Origin: Rhodothalassium salexigens DSM 2132
GTDB taxonomy: Bacteria; Pseudomonadota; Alphaproteobacteria; Sphingomonadales; Rhodothalassiaceae
Direction of reading: 5' to 3'
Length of the DNA stretch: 64,000 nucleotides
Assembly (NCBI RefSeq): GCF_004341375.1
Contig: NZ_SLXO01000003.1
Coordinates: 353,345 to 417,344, forward strand
Below are positions 1 to 8,878 of this stretch, in pieces; within the stretch, counting starts at the first letter, position 1; the number at the start of each line of letters is the position of its first letter. The notes below the pieces were generated by a model. The model saw only the letters and a list, made by a program, of their open reading frames with translations, did not search any database and had not been told where the DNA came from. The position numbers and the translations under genes were made by a program.

Positions 1-580
1 CGCCGAGCGCCCAATTGTCGACGCCGGCGCCGAGGCTGAGCGCGTGCAAGCCGCCGCTGAACACGGCCGCGCCGACCAGCAATTGCGCCTTGCGCACGCC
101 GGCGCCGGGCGATTTCAGGATCGTCGCCACCGCCACGCCGCCGGGATAGGTCAGCCGCTCGAAGTCGATCATCTGCTTGCGCAGCGGCACGATGAAGGCG
201 ATGCCCAGGAACGCACCGGCGATGCAGCCGAAGGCGAGCAGAGCGGGGTTCAGTTGGTCCTGGTGGCCGAGCAGGAAGATCGCCGGCACCGAAAACATGA
301 TCCCCGACGAGGCGCCGTTGACCGCACTGGCCACCGTCTGCGCCACATTGTTCTCGACGATCGACTTGCGCCCGAACAGCCCGCGCAGAATGCCGAAGCC
401 CAGGATCGCCGCCAGTTCGGAGCCTTCGATGGAGAAACCCAGCTTGAGCGCTGCGAAGCCGATCGACACCGAGATGACGATGCCGAGCACCCAACCGGTA
501 AACACGGCGTGCCAACTCAGTTCGGGATAAGCGGGATAGGCGCGGTGGGTGGACGCCGACGGGGGCAGGGATTCGGACAC
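1..580 (-). CDS. OPT family oligopeptide transporter, partial (C-terminus outside window)
   Basis: This is the first 193 codons of an OPT-type membrane transporter, a family that carries oligopeptides or metal-chelate conjugates across the inner membrane. The start is a GTG at 580 with AGGAG eight bases upstream. The translation shows hydrophobic segments around residues 24-45, 75-105 and 108-125, and the family-like stretches ENNVAQTVASAVNG and FERLTYPGGVAVATIL. The gene runs off the left edge. It is divergent from the glutathione peroxidase gene, with a 154-bp gap. The substrate cannot be deduced. Confidence 0.8.
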   Translation of the reverse strand, partial: MSESLPPSASTHRAYPAYPELSWHAVFTGWVLGIVISVSIGFAALKLGFSIEGSELAAILGFGILRGLFGRKSIVENNVAQTVASAVNGASSGIMFSVPAIFLLGHQDQLNPALLAFGCIAGAFLGIAFIVPLRKQMIDFERLTYPGGVAVATILKSPGAGVRKAQLLVGAAVFSGGLHALSLGAGVDNWALG

Positions 581-734
581 GGATACCACTCCTGAACGTG
601 AACGACCCTCCCCCTAGCAGGCGGGGTCGCCGCCGCCAAGATCATGCGGACGGTAAAGCGCTCGAACGGCTGATCCGCCCGGTGGCGCTGGGCGTATCTT
701 CGTCGACGCCAACCGTCTGCCAAGGAGGCTTCCC

Positions 735-1331
735 ATGACCCTGCCGTTTCGCCGCGTGCTGCTGGCCCTGAGTGTGGCCATTGCCGCCATCGCCGCCCCG
801 TCGCTGCGGGCCGCGACCGGCCAAAGCCTGCACGACTTCACCGTGCCGTCCATCGGCGGCGAGCCCATGGACCTGGCGCAGTATCGCGGCAAGGCGGTGC
901 TGCTGGTCAATACCGCCAGTTTCTGCGGCTTCACCAACCAGTATGGCGACCTGCAGGCGCTCCACGAGCGCTATGCCGACGCCGGTTTCGTGGTGCTGGG
1001 CGTGCCCTCGGCCAGCTTCGACCAGGAGTATGGCGACGACGGCAAGGTCAAGGAGTTCTGCGAGGTCAATTACGGCATCACCTTCCCGATGACCACGCGC
1101 CTCGACGTCACCGACGACGACGCCCACCCGCTCTACCAGTGGCTGGCCGGGGCGATGGGCAAGCGCCAGGCACCCAAGTGGAATTTTCACAAATATCTGA
1201 TCGGCCCGGACGGCCAGCCGGTGGCGGCATTTGCGTCGTCGGTCAAGCCCGATGCCGCCAAGCTGACCGCCGCCATCGAGCGCGTGTTGCCGGCCGCCGA
1301 GACGCTTGCCAGCGACCGCAAGGGCGACTAA
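735..1331 (+). CDS. Glutathione peroxidase-like thiol peroxidase with signal peptide
   Basis: 198 aa, thioredoxin-fold peroxidase of the GPx/BtuE family that reduces peroxides. The active-site loop NTASFCGFTNQY (about residues 56-67) carries the peroxidatic cysteine in place of selenocysteine. QE follows in the second motif, and KWNFHKYLIG supplies the Trp and Asn of the usual tetrad. Residues 1-27 look like a Sec signal peptide (hydrophobic, ending ...AAPSLRAATG), so the enzyme is probably periplasmic, which is less common than the cytosolic form. AAGGAGG lies just before the ATG. The gene ends 11 bp before def and may be cotranscribed with def-fmt. Confidence 0.85.
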   Translation: MTLPFRRVLLALSVAIAAIAAPSLRAATGQSLHDFTVPSIGGEPMDLAQYRGKAVLLVNTASFCGFTNQYGDLQALHERYADAGFVVLGVPSASFDQEYGDDGKVKEFCEVNYGITFPMTTRLDVTDDDAHPLYQWLAGAMGKRQAPKWNFHKYLIGPDGQPVAAFASSVKPDAAKLTAAIERVLPAAETLASDRKGD

Positions 1332-1342
1332 ATCTCCAGCCC

Positions 1343-1867
1343 ATGGCGAGTTTGGATATCATTACGGTCCCCAACGAAAAGCTGCGGGAGACCTCCGAGC
1401 CGGTCGAGCGGGTCGACGACGAGCTGAACAGGCTGATCGACGACATGCTGGAGACCATGTACGAAGCGCCGGGCATCGGCCTGGCGGCCATACAGGTGGC
1501 GGTGCCGCGCCGGCTGTTCGTGTGCGACGTGTCCGGCGAGGGCGAGGAGCGCAGCCCGCAGGTGTTCGTCAATCCCGAGCTTGTGTGGGCCGACGACGCG
1601 CGCAGTGTCTACAACGAGGGCTGCCTGTCGATCCCCGGCCACTATGCCGAGGTGGAGCGCCCGGCGCGGGTCACGGTGCGCTATCTGGACCGGTCGGGCG
1701 CCCCGTGCGAGGTGGCGGCGGACGACCTGCTGGCCACGGTCATCCAGCACGAGATGGACCATTTGGACGGCACGCTGTTCATCGACCATCTGTCGCGGCT
1801 GAAACGCAGCATGATCGTCAAGAAGATCAAGAAGGCGCAGCGCGACCAAGCCGTCGAGGTTTTGTGA
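1343..1867 (+). CDS. def: Peptide deformylase
   Basis: 174 aa, metallo-hydrolase that removes the formyl group from the N-terminal Met of nascent proteins. All three family motifs are present: GIGLAAIQV (44-52), EGCLS (92-96, metal-ligand Cys94) and HEMDH (136-140, two metal His and catalytic Glu). The ATG at 1343 gives the canonical N-terminus [11 protein letters not shown]; an upstream in-frame extension overlaps the peroxidase gene and is not family-like. It is followed after 4 bp by fmt, the normal pairing that adds and removes the formyl group. Confidence 0.97.
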   Translation: MASLDIITVPNEKLRETSEPVERVDDELNRLIDDMLETMYEAPGIGLAAIQVAVPRRLFVCDVSGEGEERSPQVFVNPELVWADDARSVYNEGCLSIPGHYAEVERPARVTVRYLDRSGAPCEVAADDLLATVIQHEMDHLDGTLFIDHLSRLKRSMIVKKIKKAQRDQAVEVL

Positions 1868-1871
1868 TCCG

Positions 1872-2822
1872 ATGAGCAATCTGCGGGTCGCCTTCATGGG
1901 CACGCCGGGCTTTGCCGTGCCCAGCCTGACCGCCCTGCACGACGCCGGCTATCAGGTGGTGCAGGTCTACACCCAGCCGCCGCGCCCCGCCGGACGCGGC
2001 AAAAAGCTTCAGAAAAGCGCCGTGCACAAAGAGGCCGAACGGCTCGGCGTACCGGTGCGCACGCCCGGCTCGCTCAAGGACCCGGACGAACAGGCGGCGT
2101 TCACGGCGCTCAATCTCGACGTGGCGGTGGTCGCCGCCTATGGCCAGATCCTGCCCCCGGCGATCCTCAAGGCGCCGCGGCTCGGCTGCGTCAATGTGCA
2201 CGCCAGCCTGCTGCCGCGCTGGCGTGGCGCCGCCCCCATCCACCGGGCGATCCTCGAAGGCGACGTCGAGACCGGCGTGTCGATCATGGTCATGGACAAG
2301 GGGCTCGACACCGGCCCGGTGCTGGCCGAGGAACGCACCGCCATCGGCGGCGAAGACACCAATGCCGATGTGCACGACCGGCTCGCCTATATGGGCGCCG
2401 ACCTGCTGGTGCCGAGCCTGCGTGCCTATGCCATGGGCGCCCTGAAGCCGTTGCCGCAACCCGCCGACGGCGTCACCTATGCGGCCAAGATCGACAAGGC
2501 CGAGGCGTGGATCGACTGGTCGGCGTCGGCCGAGCGGGTCGACCGGCAGGTGCGCGCGCTCAACCCGCAGCCCGGCGCCTGGACCGAAACCCCGGCCGGC
2601 CGGCTGAAAGTGCTGATGGGGGTGCCCGAAGCGTCGGGTGAGCGCGGTGCGGTGCCCGGAACCGTTCTCGACGATCAGTTGCGGGTCGCTTGCGGCACCG
2701 GCGTACTGCGGGTGACGGTGGCGCAACGGGCCGGCCGTGCGCCCATGGACGCCGAGACCCTGCTGCGCGGCTTCGCCCTGCCGCCGGGCACCGTGTTGGG
2801 CCAGACCGAACCGGCGGCTTGA
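1872..2822 (+). CDS. fmt: Methionyl-tRNA formyltransferase
   Basis: 316 aa, transfers a formyl group from 10-formyl-tetrahydrofolate to initiator Met-tRNA. The N-terminus [16 protein letters not shown] is the Rossmann formyltransferase start. [14 protein letters not shown] (about 113-126) is the catalytic signature with its His, and the C-terminal OB-fold domain follows from about residue 205. Length matches the family. It is separated from def by 4 bp, consistent with one operon, and ends in a repeat-bearing intergenic region facing prs. Confidence 0.97.
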   Translation: MSNLRVAFMGTPGFAVPSLTALHDAGYQVVQVYTQPPRPAGRGKKLQKSAVHKEAERLGVPVRTPGSLKDPDEQAAFTALNLDVAVVAAYGQILPPAILKAPRLGCVNVHASLLPRWRGAAPIHRAILEGDVETGVSIMVMDKGLDTGPVLAEERTAIGGEDTNADVHDRLAYMGADLLVPSLRAYAMGALKPLPQPADGVTYAAKIDKAEAWIDWSASAERVDRQVRALNPQPGAWTETPAGRLKVLMGVPEASGERGAVPGTVLDDQLRVACGTGVLRVTVAQRAGRAPMDAETLLRGFALPPGTVLGQTEPAA

Positions 2823-2874
2823 GCGCCGGCGTGCCCGGGCGCCCGGGCAGGTCCGGCCAAACATCTTCCCCCCT

Positions 2875-3094
2875 CGCCGTTGTCGCGAGCGCCAGCGACG
2901 CGACCCAATCGCCGCTTGCCGTCTGCGCTGCCGGTTACCCTGTGGGCGGTTGCGTCCTGCCGCCTGTCGGCGGGTGTCGGTCGCGGCCGTCAGTTGGATG
3001 GCTTCGCTTCCGCTCGCCATGGCGACGGTGGGGCACGGTGTGGCGGGCTTGGCTTCCGCCGTCATCGCGAGCGCCACCGACGCGATCCAATGGC
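2875..3094. repeat. Three copies of a dispersed intergenic repeat, middle copy inverted
   Basis: The 341-bp gap between the convergent genes fmt and prs holds three related units of about 36 bp. Copy 1 is at 2875-2913 (core TCGCGAGCGCCAGCGACGCG), copy 2 at 2994-3028 in the opposite orientation, and copy 3 at 3057-3094 (core TCGCGAGCGCCACCGACGCG). They resemble the G+C-shifted form of the common bacterial repeat GTCATTGCGAGCG...AAGCAATCC. The inverted pairs could fold into long stems in either 3' UTR. No coding sequence is seen in the gap. Confidence 0.7.
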
Positions 3095-3163
3095 CGCCTG
3101 CGAGGCTTGGTCGCCAGTGAGAGGGCGCCGCGCCGCGGTCGATCACAGGGCGCGGCGACCGGC

Positions 3164-4096
3164 TCAGTCGAACAGGCTGGAGACGCTGGTTTCGTGGCTG
3201 ATGCGGTTCATCGCCTCGGCGATCAGGGGCGCGACCGAGATGCGCCGCACCCGTTGGCTGACCCGCACCGCCTCGGTGGCGTGGATCGAGTCCGTGATCA
3301 CCAGTTCCTTGAGCGCGCTGGCACCGAGGCGCGCCACCGCGCCGCCCGACAGCACACCATGGCTCACATAGGCCGACACATCCTCGGCGCCGGCCTGGCG
3401 CAGCGCGTCGGCGGCGTTGCACAGCGTGCCGGCGGTGTCGACGATGTCGTCGACCATCAAGCAGGTGTGGCCCGACACGTCGCCGATGATGTTCATCACT
3501 TCCGACGTGTTGGCCGACTCACGGCGCTTGTCGATGATCGCCAGGGGCGCCTTCAGCCGCTTGGCGAACTGGCGCGCGCGCACCACGCCGCCCACATCGG
3601 GCGACACGATCATCAGCTTCTGGCCCTGATAGCGTTCCTCGATATCGCGGCACAGCACCGGCAGGGCGTAGAGATTGTCGGTGGGGATGTCGAAGAAGCC
3701 TTGGATCTGACCGGCGTGCAGATCGATGGTCAGCACCCGGTCGGCGCCGGCGGTGGTGATCAGATTGGCCACCAGCTTGGCCGAGATCGGCGTGCGCGGC
3801 CCGGGTTTGCGGTCCTGCCGGGCATAGCCGAAATAGGGCAGCACGGCGGTGATCCGACGCGCCGAGGCACGGCGCAGGGCATCGATGATGACCAGCAATT
3901 CCATCAAATGGTCGTTCGCCGGGTAGGACGTGGACTGGATCACGAACACGTCCTCGCCGCGTACGTTCTCCTGCACCTCGACGAACACTTCCTGGTCGGA
4001 AAACCGGCGGACACTGGCCTTGGTGAGCGGGATGTTGAGATAAGCCCCGATGGCTTCGGCGATCTGGGGGTTGGAATTCCCGGCGACAATCTTCAT
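3164..4096 (-). CDS. prs: Ribose-phosphate pyrophosphokinase (PRPP synthetase)
   Basis: 310 aa, makes PRPP from ribose-5-phosphate and ATP for nucleotide, His and Trp synthesis. [11 protein letters not shown] (125-135) and the PRPP-binding loop [10 protein letters not shown] (215-224) are intact, and SPDVGG forms the pyrophosphate loop. The ATG at 4096 gives the family N-terminus [11 protein letters not shown] and has AGGAG upstream; an in-frame ATG 60 bp earlier lacks family similarity. The gene is convergent with fmt and lies downstream of pgeF on the same strand, 91 bp away. Confidence 0.96.
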   Translation of the reverse strand: MKIVAGNSNPQIAEAIGAYLNIPLTKASVRRFSDQEVFVEVQENVRGEDVFVIQSTSYPANDHLMELLVIIDALRRASARRITAVLPYFGYARQDRKPGPRTPISAKLVANLITTAGADRVLTIDLHAGQIQGFFDIPTDNLYALPVLCRDIEERYQGQKLMIVSPDVGGVVRARQFAKRLKAPLAIIDKRRESANTSEVMNIIGDVSGHTCLMVDDIVDTAGTLCNAADALRQAGAEDVSAYVSHGVLSGGAVARLGASALKELVITDSIHATEAVRVSQRVRRISVAPLIAEAMNRISHETSVSSLFD

Positions 4097-4187
4097 GGGC
4101 GACAGGCTCCTGTTGCGGCGCAGGCGTGGCTTAGCCGACGCAACCCGATCGTTCAAGGGGGCCGTCCTCGCCCATTGGTCGAGGGGG

Positions 4188-4985
4188 CTAGCGGGCCCGG
4201 GCGATCAGGCTGATCTGGCGGCCATAGTCGGTCTCGCCCCGGTGGGTGGCGCGGCGGTAGCTGAAGAAGCGCTCGGGCGCGCCATAGGTGTCGAGGTCGA
4301 GGCGCACCACCCGCCCGACGCCCGCAGCCTTGAGCCGCGCGGCCACCAGACCGGCCAGGTCGAACTGCCATTTGCCCGCTTGGGCGCCGGGCGCGAACAG
4401 GCCGGATGCGCCGCCCGCAGCGACGACGGCGTCGCGCACCTCGTCGCCGACCTCATAGGCCGCCTGGGCGATGCACGGGCCGATGGCGGCGACGACGCGG
4501 GCGCGCTCGGCGCCTAATTCGACCATGGCGGCGAGGGCGGCGCCGGTGACATCGGCGACCGCGCCGCGCCAGCCGGCGTGCGCCGCGCCGATCACCCCGG
4601 CGTCGGGATCGGCCAGCAGCACCGGCGCGCAGTCGGCGGTCAGCACGCCGATGGCCACGCGGCTCAGCCGGGTGACGATGGCGTCGGCCTTGGGGCGCGC
4701 GTCGGCCTGGTCGGGCCGGTCGAGCACGAACACGTCCGCGCCGTGGACCTGATACAGCGTCGCCGCCGTGTCGAGCCCGAGCGCTGCCGCTGCCCGGCGC
4801 CGGTTCTCGGCCACCGCCAGCGGCTTGTCGGCGGACCCCGGGCCGCAGTTGAGGCCGGCGTAAAGCCCCGTCGACACGCCGCCCTGGCGGGTGAAGAAGC
4901 CGTGGGCGAGCCCCGGCCGGTCGAGCGCCGGCGCGGTCACCGGGTCAGGGGATTGTGTGGGCGCGGGCCCGCATGGCTCGGTCAT
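4188..4985 (-). CDS. pgeF: Laccase-domain purine nucleoside/peptidoglycan editing protein (PgeF/YfiH family)
   Basis: 265 aa. The family (formerly polyphenol oxidase YfiH) includes proteins shown to act on purine nucleosides and, in E. coli, on mis-incorporated serine in peptidoglycan precursors. The zinc-site residues are visible: His81 in QVHGAD, Cys119 in LTADCAP and His136 in [23 protein letters not shown] near the N-terminus is also typical. The start ATG overlaps the midA stop (ATGA), so translation is probably coupled to the upstream methyltransferase. Confidence 0.9.
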   Translation of the reverse strand: MTEPCGPAPTQSPDPVTAPALDRPGLAHGFFTRQGGVSTGLYAGLNCGPGSADKPLAVAENRRRAAAALGLDTAATLYQVHGADVFVLDRPDQADARPKADAIVTRLSRVAIGVLTADCAPVLLADPDAGVIGAAHAGWRGAVADVTGAALAAMVELGAERARVVAAIGPCIAQAAYEVGDEVRDAVVAAGGASGLFAPGAQAGKWQFDLAGLVAARLKAAGVGRVVRLDLDTYGAPERFFSYRRATHRGETDYGRQISLIARAR

Positions 4986-6088
4986 CGGGCGGGCTCCGCT
5001 GCAAAGCCCGGCGGCACGGGGGCATCGGGGCCGGTGAGGGCGAGCGCCTTGAACAGCGTGCCCATCTGCTCGGGTGCGGTCAGCCGTGCCACGGCGGCGT
5101 CGATGGCGGCGGCCTGGGCGGCACTGGCCCGCGCCTTGAGGGCGGCCGCGCGCAGCCCAAGCCCCAACTGGTCGAGGAACCGGCCCTGGTCCACCGGGCC
5201 GAGCGCCGCCGCGCCGCCGGCGCGGGCTGTGTGGGCCAGGGCGGCGAAATTCACATGGGCGGTCAGGTCGGCGGCACCGGGGGCGGTCAGCGGGTCGACC
5301 GGGCGGTGTGCGGCCACCGCCTGGAAGGTGTCGCCCCAGCCCGGGCCGGCATAGCCATAGTCGACGATCAACGCTGCCCCGCCATCGCGCGCCAGCCGCC
5401 TGGCGATCGCGTGCGCGTGCGCCATGGCCGCCGGGCAGCGCTCGGCGATGGCGCCGGCGGGCGGCGGTGTCGCTGGTAAAGGCGGTGCGTCGGCGTCGGC
5501 GCCGAGGGTGGTGAACACCAGCCGGTCGGTCTGTTTGTCCAGCCCGACCGCGCGCTCGGCCCAGCCGCTGCCCAGCCACAGCCATTGCCGGATCGGCAGC
5601 GCGTCGAAGAATTCGTTGGCGATCAGCAGCAGCGGGCCCGCCGGCACCGTGTCCAGCGTATCGTGCCAGGTGGCGGGCAGGCCGCGGTCGCGCTGGGCGG
5701 TGCGGAAGTCGCGGTTGCTCTCCACCAGGTGCAGGTCGAGGGCGTCGCCGAGCGCTGGCAGCACCCGCAGGGCGCGCAGGATGTCGGCCATCAACGTCCC
5801 GCGCCCGGGGCCCAGTTCGACCAGCCGCACCGGCGCCGGCGCGCCCATGGCCTGCCAGCGGTCGGCCAGCCACAGGCCGATCAGTTCGCCGAACATCTGG
5901 CTGATCTCGGGCGCGGTGGTGAAGTCACCCTCGGCGCCGACGCGCCGGCCTTGGGCGTAATAGCCGTGGACCGGGTGCAGCAGCACCTCGGTCATGTACT
6001 GGTCGATCCGCAATGGCCCCGCCGCCGCGATCAGGTCGCGGATATGGCGGCCGAGCGGCCCGTCGGCGGGGGCTGGCGCGGCGGTCAT
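4982..6088 (-). CDS. Class I SAM-dependent methyltransferase, MidA/NDUFAF7 family (DUF185)
   Basis: 368 aa. The mitochondrial homologue NDUFAF7/MidA methylates an arginine of complex I subunit NDUFS2, so a role in complex I assembly is plausible but inferred here. The SAM-binding motif VELGPGRGTLMADIL lies near residue 89; YYAQ...GDFTTAPEISQMFGE is the family N-terminal signature. The ATG at 6088 overlaps the lgt stop (ATGA), and the stop overlaps the pgeF start, giving a tightly coupled lgt-midA-pgeF unit. A longer in-frame start at 6148 would overlap lgt by 64 bp and is not supported. Confidence 0.9.
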   Translation of the reverse strand: MTAAPAPADGPLGRHIRDLIAAAGPLRIDQYMTEVLLHPVHGYYAQGRRVGAEGDFTTAPEISQMFGELIGLWLADRWQAMGAPAPVRLVELGPGRGTLMADILRALRVLPALGDALDLHLVESNRDFRTAQRDRGLPATWHDTLDTVPAGPLLLIANEFFDALPIRQWLWLGSGWAERAVGLDKQTDRLVFTTLGADADAPPLPATPPPAGAIAERCPAAMAHAHAIARRLARDGGAALIVDYGYAGPGWGDTFQAVAAHRPVDPLTAPGAADLTAHVNFAALAHTARAGGAAALGPVDQGRFLDQLGLGLRAAALKARASAAQAAAIDAAVARLTAPEQMGTLFKALALTGPDAPVPPGFAAEPAR

Positions 6089-6951
6089 GCCGCCCCCTGG
6101 CGGGGGGTGGCCCGGTCGCGGGGCTCGGGCTGCGGCGCCCGGCGCCATGCCCAGACGATGATCGCCGCGCCGGCCAGGATCATCGGCAGCGACAGCAACT
6201 GCCCCATGGACAGGAACGACCGCGCCAGCCCTTCGAGTTGCGGGTCGGGCGAGCGCACATATTCGACCGCGAACCGTGCCGCACCATAGCCGGCCAGGAA
6301 CACGCCGGTCAGCACGCCCGGCCGGCGCTGGCCCAGGCGCGTGGTGTAGGCGAGGACGTTGACCAGCGCGAACAGCGCCACGCCTTCGAGGGCGGCTTCA
6401 TAGAGCTGGCTCGGGTGGCGCGGCACCTGGAGCGGGTCGGCGGGGAACACCATGGCCCAGGGTACGTCGGTGGGCCGGCCCCACAGTTCGCCATTGATGA
6501 AATTGGCCAGCCGGCCGAGCAGCAGCCCGATGGGGGCGGTGCAGGCGAGCATGTCGCCGAAGCGCATGGGCGGGATGCCATTGGCGCGGGTGAACAGGAT
6601 CGCGGCGACGATCACGCCGGTCAGGCCGCCGTGGAACGACATGCCGCCGTCCCATAGCGCGAAGATGCTGAGCGGTTCGGCCAGGAACCGTCCGGGGTTG
6701 TAGAACAGCACATAGCCGAGCCGGCCGCCGGCGACGATGCCGAGCGTCGCCCACAGGATAAAGTCGTCCAGATGCTGGCGGCTGATCGGCGCGCGCAGCC
6801 GGCCGACCAAGGCGCGGGCGTAGAAATAGGCCTGCAGGATGCCGAAGAAATAGGCCAGCGCGTACCAGCGGATCGGGAACGGGCCGATCTCCACCAGCAC
6901 GGGGTCGATGTTGGGATAGTCGATCACCAGGGGCGGCGGAAAGGACAACAC
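6085..6951 (-). CDS. lgt: Prolipoprotein diacylglyceryl transferase
   Basis: 288 aa inner-membrane enzyme that attaches diacylglycerol from phosphatidylglycerol to the lipobox Cys of prolipoproteins. About seven hydrophobic segments are present. Family signatures are MSFHGGLTG (catalytic-region His) and GRLANFINGELWGRPT. The GTG at 6951 is chosen because GGAGG lies eight bases upstream and the protein then begins VLSFPPPLVIDYPNIDP, as in relatives; the longer ATG-started frame reaches back across the ubiK promoter region. First gene of the lgt-midA-pgeF unit, divergent from ubiK. Confidence 0.95.
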   Translation of the reverse strand: MLSFPPPLVIDYPNIDPVLVEIGPFPIRWYALAYFFGILQAYFYARALVGRLRAPISRQHLDDFILWATLGIVAGGRLGYVLFYNPGRFLAEPLSIFALWDGGMSFHGGLTGVIVAAILFTRANGIPPMRFGDMLACTAPIGLLLGRLANFINGELWGRPTDVPWAMVFPADPLQVPRHPSQLYEAALEGVALFALVNVLAYTTRLGQRRPGVLTGVFLAGYGAARFAVEYVRSPDPQLEGLARSFLSMGQLLSLPMILAGAAIIVWAWRRAPQPEPRDRATPRQGAA

Positions 6952-7076
6952 GACGCGCGAGCCTCCGTTAAGGTTCAGGACGCGATGCCGCACAGGTGCC
7001 AACGGCCGCGAAGAAAGTAAAGGCTTTGCGCGGCCCCCCATGGCACTTATATGGGGACCAAGCCGGGAGAAGAGCA

Positions 7077-7454
7077 ATGCAAAACCAATCCAAACTTTTT
7101 GACGATTTTGCGAAGCTGGCCCAGGGCGCGCTCGGCGCCGCCAGTTCGGCCCGCGAGGAATTCGAGGCGACCATGCGCGCCTGGGTGGATTCGCAGGTGG
7201 ACAAGATGAACCTGGTCCCGCGCGAAGATTTCGACGTGGTGGCCGAAATGGCGCAGCGCGCGCGCACCGAAAACGACGCCCTGGCCGAGCGGATCGCCGC
7301 GCTCGAAGCCAAGGTCGACGCGCTGGAAGGCGGCGCCAAGGGCGGCACGGCCTCGAAGGCCAAGCCCACCGGGGCCAAGTCCACCGGGGCCAAGGGCGCC
7401 GGCGCCTCGAAGGCCGGCGACACCGGTACGGCCAAGGACACCGACGAGGGCTGA
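7077..7454 (+). CDS. ubiK: Ubiquinone biosynthesis accessory factor UbiK (YqiC/BMFP family)
   Basis: 125 aa. UbiK-family proteins are small coiled-coil factors that assist the aerobic ubiquinone-synthesis complex. Residues 1-35 are amphipathic (FDDFAKLAQGALGAASSARE), 36-60 contain VDSQVDKMNLVPREDFD, and 60-90 form a coiled coil (AERIAALEAKVDALEGG). The tail is a low-complexity Lys/Ala/Gly/Thr segment. The ATG at 7077 follows GGGAGAAGAGCA; the upstream in-frame extension overlaps the promoter of the divergent lgt. Confidence 0.85.
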   Translation: MQNQSKLFDDFAKLAQGALGAASSAREEFEATMRAWVDSQVDKMNLVPREDFDVVAEMAQRARTENDALAERIAALEAKVDALEGGAKGGTASKAKPTGAKSTGAKGAGASKAGDTGTAKDTDEG

Positions 7455-7583
7455 GCCCGGCGCCTTGGGGCTGGCCGGGGATTGCTCAGGGGCTGTCCGG
7501 GGCGGCCCGGGGTGCCGTCCGGTCGGTCGCCCGATGGTTGTGCGGCGCCCTTACGCAGGTGGCGCGGCTGGAATGTCCTTGAC

Positions 7584-7592
7584 TTATCCACA
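7584..7592 (+). promoter_or_regulatory. Isolated perfect DnaA-box-like nonamer
   Basis: TTATCCACA matches the DnaA-box consensus exactly and lies in the 333-bp gap after ubiK. No second box and no A+T-rich unwinding element is seen nearby, so this is not evidence of an origin. It could be a DnaA-responsive site or chance. Confidence 0.3.
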
Positions 7593-7607
7593 GGAAATTT
7601 TCGGGGT

Positions 7608-7634
7608 CCCCGACTCGGGGGCTTGTTTTTGTTT
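7608..7634 (+). terminator. Probable intrinsic terminator after ubiK
   Basis: A CCCCG-ACT-CGGGG hairpin is followed by GCTTGTTTTTGTTT, a U-rich tract in the transcript. It lies 154 bp after the ubiK stop and would end rightward transcription before the YbjN gene. Confidence 0.5.
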
Positions 7635-7649
7635 GGGCGCGGTGGCACG

Positions 7650-7689
7650 CTAGATTTGGTAGTGCTTGGAGAGCCGGAGCCAAATCTAG
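7650..7689. repeat. Perfect 10-bp inverted repeat with 20-bp spacer
   Basis: CTAGATTTGG at 7650-7659 and its exact reverse complement CCAAATCTAG at 7680-7689 flank 20 bp. A second, smaller hairpin (GCCGGAG...CTCCGGC, 7724-7747) follows, then GGGAGCGGAACC before the YbjN start. The rest of the 7455-7787 gap shows no gene. This may be an operator, a small RNA hairpin or a leader structure of the YbjN gene. Confidence 0.6.
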
Positions 7690-7787
7690 TGCTGCGATTA
7701 TCTCATTGCATTTTGCCGACCATGCCGGAGACGTCTTAGCCTCCGGCGGCCATCGGCACCGGGGGCGCTCATTCTGGGAGCGGAACC

Positions 7788-8285
7788 ATGACGACCCTGT
7801 TTGCGGACCAATTCCTCACCCCGGTCGCCAATCCCGTCGATACCGTCGAAGAAGTGGCCCAGGTCAATGACTGGACCTTCGACCGCGACGATGACGAACT
7901 GACGGCGGTCCTGCCCGGTTCCTTTTGCGATTATCAGCTCCGCTGCCTGTGGCGAGAAGAGGGCCGCGCGCTCCAGATCGCCAATCTGTTCGACCTCAAG
8001 GTGCCCGAGGCCAAGCGGCCGGCGGTCTATGAGGCGATCGGCCGGCTCAACGAGCGGCTGTGGCTCGGCCATTTCGAGATGTGGGCCGAGGAAGGGCTGA
8101 TCATGTTCCGCCACGCCGCCGTGGTCGACGGCGCCATCGGCCAGACCCATGTGGAACTGCTGATCGAGACCGCCCATGCGGAGTGCGAGCGCTACTACCC
8201 CGTGTTCCAGTTCATCCTGTGGTCGGGCAAGACCGCCCAGGAAGCCATCGACGCCGCCCTGCTCGACGTGATCGGCGAGGCGTGA
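7788..8285 (+). CDS. YbjN domain-containing protein
   Basis: 165 aa. YbjN-fold proteins resemble type III secretion chaperones in structure, and their molecular role is poorly defined. Visible features are an N-terminal half with alternating strands (WTFDRDDDELTAVLPGSFCDYQLRCLW) and a C-terminal helical part (VELLIETAHAECERYYPVFQ) typical of the alphaproteobacterial version. No signal peptide or membrane segment. The ATG is preceded by GGGAGCGG. It is alone on its strand, between the structured gap and a convergent DUF4345 gene. Confidence 0.8.
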   Translation: MTTLFADQFLTPVANPVDTVEEVAQVNDWTFDRDDDELTAVLPGSFCDYQLRCLWREEGRALQIANLFDLKVPEAKRPAVYEAIGRLNERLWLGHFEMWAEEGLIMFRHAAVVDGAIGQTHVELLIETAHAECERYYPVFQFILWSGKTAQEAIDAALLDVIGEA

Positions 8286-8296
8286 GGCTGCGGCCA

Positions 8297-8317
8297 CCGG
8301 GGCGCCCGACGCCCCGG
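8297..8317. terminator. G+C hairpin between convergent genes
   Basis: CCGGGGCG and CGCCCCGG flank a 5-base loop just after the YbjN stop. There is no U-tract, so intrinsic termination is uncertain. Confidence 0.3.
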
Positions 8318-8393
8318 CGGTCCGGTTGACCCGACGATCCGCTGTGCGAGGGCGCGCCGGGCGATTGCCCTCCGGCGCGCCGGGGGGCGCCCG

Positions 8394-8786
8394 TCAGGCG
8401 CGGGCCTGACGGCGATGCAGCCACCAGCCGATGGCGCCGGCGAGCGCGAAGGCGATTTCGTAATAGAGCACCATGGTGGACACGGGCGCGGTGTCGGTGC
8501 TGGCAATGGCGACCGCGCGGGCGCCGCCGGCGCCGACCATGGTCACGGTCAACACGCACAAGCCCGGGGCGCGCCACGCCCGGTCGATCGCGCCATAGCC
8601 GAAAAAGCCCGCAAGCCCGAGGAAAAAGCCGCCATAAAGCGCCAGGAACTCGGCGCGGCCGCTGGCGCCGTCGAAGCTGTAGCCGACCCAGGCGCCGAGG
8701 CCGACGGGATCGTTGAACACTGCCAGCGCCTGGCCGGCACAATAGAGCGCCATCAGCGCGAGAATGATGCGGGGGATCAGAGACAT
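8394..8786 (-). CDS. DUF4345 family small membrane protein
   Basis: 130 aa with four predicted membrane helices (about residues 4-24, 45-67, 73-92 and 104-124). The phrase EFLALYGGFFLGLAGFFGYG in helix 2 matches the DUF4345 pattern of an acidic residue followed by YGG. The function of the family is unknown. It stands alone between the convergent YbjN gene and the terminator of gltB. Confidence 0.7.
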   Translation of the reverse strand: MSLIPRIILALMALYCAGQALAVFNDPVGLGAWVGYSFDGASGRAEFLALYGGFFLGLAGFFGYGAIDRAWRAPGLCVLTVTMVGAGGARAVAIASTDTAPVSTMVLYYEIAFALAGAIGWWLHRRQARA

Positions 8787-8878
8787 AAGGCCGTTCCTTC
8801 CTTGGTTTCATCGTCTTACGCAGGAACGCGCGGGCCGGACCAACGCGTGTCGCGCCCCGGGCGTCCGGTCGGGCGATG

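Noticed and set aside
2690..4213. A 507-aa plus-strand ORF over the fmt-prs gap and prs
   Set aside because: Antisense to prs and crossing the dispersed repeats, with no protein-family features.
7455..7787. Replication origin at the DnaA box
   Set aside because: Only one box, no A+T-rich unwinding region and no origin-linked genes such as dnaA, hemE or parAB.
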